NCBI GenBank assembly: GCA_035471785.1
Contig: DATIPQ010000010.1
Location: 29,083 to 93,082 of the forward strand
Length of the DNA stretch: 64,000 nt
DNA from: Acidobacteriota bacterium
GTDB lineage: Bacteria; Acidobacteriota; UBA6911; RPQK01; DATIPO01
Reading direction: 5' to 3'
The position numbers and the translations under genes were made by a program. Below the pieces are notes generated by a model. It was not told where the DNA came from, searched no databases, and saw nothing but the letters and a program-made list of their open reading frames with translations. This document shows, piece by piece, positions 62,101-64,000 of the stretch. The stretch's first letter is position 1, and each line of letters opens with the position of its first letter.

Positions 62101-64000
62101 GATCACCGAAGTGCTGGAGCGCACCTACTACCGTTACGACGAAATCGGACGCCGCTTTCAGTCGGTGCTCGACATCGACCTTTCCAGCGACGAGAGCGCC
62201 GATGTCAACCCCGACGACGGGTCCAACTCCAGCTACGACACCGTCTTCGACCCCGGCTCGCGTGTCCTGACCCGCTTCGACGCCGAAGACAACCCCACTT
62301 TCATGGACTACGACGCCGCCGACCGCACCCTCAGCACCACCGACGCCCTGGGCAACGTGCGTTCTTACGTCTACGACGAGAACTCCAACGTCCTCAGCGT
62401 CAGCGAACTGGAACTGCCGGGACCGGGAGCGACAGACGGCGTCCCCGAAACCTACGTGACGACTCACGCCTACGACGAGCTCAACCGCCGCACCGAAAGC
62501 CATATCCGCGGGCTTGACGGCAACTCCATCGACCACCCCACCTTCTACGACTACGACTCCCGCCACAACACGCGCCTGGTGGAGGACGCCGAAGGCAACT
62601 TCACCCGCACCGGCTTCGACGATCTCGACCGCGTTATCCTCACCCAGCGCTTCGACGGCGACCCGGGCGCCCGAGGGATCGCTCTCGGCGTGACCGAACT
62701 CATCCACTACGAGTACCGCTACGACCGCAACTCCCGCAAGACCCACGACATCGCCCTCTCCGACGTCACCGATCCCATCGGCAGCCAGCAGGCCACCCTC
62801 TACCTCTACGATGATCTCGACCGGCTGGTCACCACCGTTTATCCCGACGCCGACGATTTCCGCGTCTCGCTGGAAGGCCCCGGCCACAGCATGATCGACC
62901 TCTCCAGCCCCGATGGCGACGACGGAATCTACGACCGCGTCGAAGTGGCCTACGATGAAAATTCCAACGTCGTGTTCACCGAGGAGCAGCGGGGAGTGGA
63001 GTTCGCCAACGCCTACGACCCCGGCAACCGTCTCGTCGAGCAGAACATCAACCTGAATGATCTGGTTCCCGGCGCCCAGCCGGTCCCCGGAACCGACCGC
63101 CAAGACTACGCTTACGATGCCCTTAACCGCCTGACTCAAGCCCGCAACAACTTCTCGCGGGTGGACCGCGGCTACGACCCCCTCTCCCGCCTGACGGAGG
63201 AAGGCCAGTGGATCCGCCTCGACGGCAGCGGATTCGAAATGGGCTGGGAACGCCCGGTCGAGCTCAACTTCGAATACGACCGCCAGTCCAACCGCACCCG
63301 CGTCCTGGTCATCGACAACACCGAGGGCGCCGGCACCATCGACCTGGAAACCGTCCACAGCTACGACGCGCTCAACCGCATGGACGGCATCGACGCCGAA
63401 TACTTCGACCGCCCCCTGCAGGACATCGCCGACTACACCTACCTGGGCCCCTGGCGCGTGCGCAACAAGATCCTGGGCAACGGCGCCACCCTCACCAAGC
63501 TCTACGACGCCAAGCGCCGCATCTCCGAGCACGCCTGGCGCGACGCCACCCCCGAGCAGAACATCCTGGTCGGATTCCAATACGACTACGACGACGTCGA
63601 CAACCCTCTCTTCGAACGTTTCCTGCACGACAACGGACTCTTCGACAACTACCGCTACAACGACCGCTACGAACTAACCGGCGTCACCTACCGCAGCCCC
63701 GCCCCCGCCGACTACCGCGACGACCCGGCCCCCTTCGAGTCCACCTTCAACTATGACGACAACTACAACCGCCGCTCGGCCGACTTCGGCGATCCCTTCG
63801 GCAACCTTCCCAACACCCAGGACACCTACGCCGTCAACAAAGCCAACGAATACACCGAAATCAACCGCCAAGGCGGCGTCCCCCCCGACCAGCCGCCCAC
63901 CAACCTCGCCCCGCCCCTCCATGACGCCGCCGGAAACATGACCCGCTTCCCCACCCGCCCCGCCGCGGGCGGCTCCGCCGGCCAAAACGTCAACCTGGAA
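59159..64000 (+). CDS. exported RHS/YD-repeat protein (C-terminus beyond window)
   Basis: The frame is open for 1614 codons to the right edge. A signal peptide (MFMKAFFRPLGWVVLITLILSAAPVSF) is followed by a beta-rich N-terminal domain. Next comes a cysteine cluster C146-x2-C149-x2-C152-x3-C156-P, then an RHS-type entry domain (about residues 160-330) and many YD repeats (FDYDGQGNLVDI, YEYDSQGRVAVKR, YDELNRRTES, YDDLDRLVTTVYPD). Such proteins form a hollow beta cocoon enclosing a C-terminal, often toxic or otherwise variable, domain. That domain lies outside the window, so function is open. AGGAG stands upstream. Large antisense frames inside it are composition shadows. Confidence 0.92.
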   Translation, partial: MFMKAFFRPLGWVVLITLILSAAPVSFHTSAAAGGEIPNPILYKGRQIVFDIAGLPGKGGPVRSLGVTGRLEDGSFTHLTSDGDAEGRVTGVLCTDGLPPIADLTLRIVTAAGTWVKTVTAVRQADQSTSNAVAELLPGNQQVERCAACTGCGGECPDYTSSNEPQEHGVLTNDGTVVTSFPVSRFETRKLGFDFTLHHQSAVEYDGPNGRSFSNSYNMYIVRTGPETGIIVTPNLHVYPITRIGPRPGSPHIESWEPPQGFFSRLELHSRLNRWILTHHRGCRREFLLAKEGLPGHLLSIEEPNGNRTEVHLDHSGLMSAVVTDLNQKVHFAYDPNCRLASLTDHIGRTWTFDYDGQGNLVDISTPATQFADIGPGEEITDTDLAEVTVFKPRTTTLSYDDSLFPSQITRITDERQAVPVEYEYDSQGRVAVKRINGQDVRYFYGIESAANRQAPAFQGPDPLPPLESDNTVTRIIDREDNITDHEIHSGAGGPLSGTGRFGLRRQVNWTESGKGDPPLRPDEPLFWEMRQLHDCDCLVPIQVSQPFRSDAGLAFDAMEMPVDYPSEFFEFADHPVHRQATAYEYRGFGETIRWEKTYDTFERFSRELTYTEPRAFDENPVYDGLNFTHAYSYDEIDPATGQTITRGNRTRYDAPTVTRGVDAPQIITEGWQYNEFGQLITHTDPDGNITTYTYHTGGFSSLSPGNINSQAAFPGYMASMTRGATGSADPATNLTTRYRVNNLGMVTRRIDPRGFEYVSLYNDLKEKTAEFDAPVTLSNGRRAHYRTLYVYDGAGNRLMTRRSNIDFDGNPLPNAFIDRSQSFDDVNNLLSSRVEVDGNDANDLITRYAYDRNDQLSVMQQPEGNRTFHIYDERRLRFKTFYGIAPASNGDPSQSYPADKTAEDLAGASFVGFTTTRYDARLNAEQMRDGRGNLTDHFYDFYNRRLATSDQNGNGMVYQYDDASNALTHSGGAVSKTSGEITEVLERTYYRYDEIGRRFQSVLDIDLSSDESADVNPDDGSNSSYDTVFDPGSRVLTRFDAEDNPTFMDYDAADRTLSTTDALGNVRSYVYDENSNVLSVSELELPGPGATDGVPETYVTTHAYDELNRRTESHIRGLDGNSIDHPTFYDYDSRHNTRLVEDAEGNFTRTGFDDLDRVILTQRFDGDPGARGIALGVTELIHYEYRYDRNSRKTHDIALSDVTDPIGSQQATLYLYDDLDRLVTTVYPDADDFRVSLEGPGHSMIDLSSPDGDDGIYDRVEVAYDENSNVVFTEEQRGVEFANAYDPGNRLVEQNINLNDLVPGAQPVPGTDRQDYAYDALNRLTQARNNFSRVDRGYDPLSRLTEEGQWIRLDGSGFEMGWERPVELNFEYDRQSNRTRVLVIDNTEGAGTIDLETVHSYDALNRMDGIDAEYFDRPLQDIADYTYLGPWRVRNKILGNGATLTKLYDAKRRISEHAWRDATPEQNILVGFQYDYDDVDNPLFERFLHDNGLFDNYRYNDRYELTGVTYRSPAPADYRDDPAPFESTFNYDDNYNRRSADFGDPFGNLPNTQDTYAVNKANEYTEINRQGGVPPDQPPTNLAPPLHDAAGNMTRFPTRPAAGGSAGQNVNLE

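Noticed and set aside
60806-63628. Very long antisense open frames, e.g. 940 codons on the minus strand inside the RHS gene, 973 codons at 22047-24968 and 796 codons at 9444-11834
   Set aside because: Low-complexity Val/Gly/Ala/His-rich translations, antisense to genes with clear family motifs; they reflect GC-rich third positions.
1-64000. rRNA, tRNA, CRISPR arrays, insertion sequences or phage genes
   Set aside because: None recognised by eye; tRNA-size cloverleafs were not searched exhaustively.

Overview
The window is GC-rich, densely coded bacterial DNA, most likely from an acidobacterium. The evidence for that is an Oar-type TonB-dependent receptor with an N-terminal carboxypeptidase-regulatory domain, a GWxTD-domain exported protein, and large exported sugar-degradation enzymes beside a standard dcw cluster. 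This assignment is inference from gene content. I see no rRNA or tRNA gene, CRISPR array, prophage or insertion sequence.

Region 1 (1-35.03 kb) is a sugar-utilisation island. A 12-gene minus-strand run (13943 down to the left edge) begins with a 2-oxoacid dehydrogenase E1-alpha and a leucine-dehydrogenase-like enzyme. It continues with an exported alpha-L-rhamnosidase-like enzyme, a DUF4432 mutarotase-like protein, an RpiR regulator, a class II aldolase, an FGGY kinase, L-rhamnose isomerase, LutABC (L-lactate oxidation) and an SDR of the 2-keto-3-deoxy-L-fuconate dehydrogenase type. Around it lie a second SDR, a clan GH-A-like glycosidase, an SMP-30 lactonase, an amidohydrolase, an alpha/alpha-toroid protein, an enolase-superfamily sugar-acid dehydratase, a three-subunit molybdenum hydroxylase, the TonB receptor, an EamA transporter, an M1-like peptidase, a GWxTD protein and a CehA-type metallohydrolase. 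Together these can be read as two parallel routes for 6-deoxyhexoses, one phosphorylative (isomerase, kinase, aldolase) and one oxidative (dehydrogenase, lactonase, dehydratase, keto-deoxy-acid dehydrogenase). Both would feed lactaldehyde or lactate into LutABC.

The island is tied together by a repeated palindrome, TGAAACTNAGTTTCA, found at seven places at promoters between 13.99 and 35.02 kb. In most cases it sits just downstream of a -10 box or over the probable transcription start. I know of no name for it. The RpiR protein is the only DNA-binding regulator visible in the window and is a candidate to bind it.

Region 2 (35.3-52.46 kb) is the dcw cluster on the minus strand: mraZ-rsmH-ftsL-ftsI-murE-murF-mraY-murD-ftsW-murG-murC-ftsQ-ftsA-ftsZ. 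murB and ddl are absent. It has local oddities: a membrane tail on MurF, an acidic N-terminal extension on FtsZ, a long C-terminal extension on RsmH, and two inverted-repeat structures between genes.

Region 3 (53.0-58.8 kb) is a plus-strand tripartite RND efflux operon (outer-membrane factor, periplasmic adaptor, inner-membrane pump). Region 4 (59.16 kb to the right edge) is the first 1614 codons of an exported RHS/YD-repeat protein whose C-terminus is outside the window.
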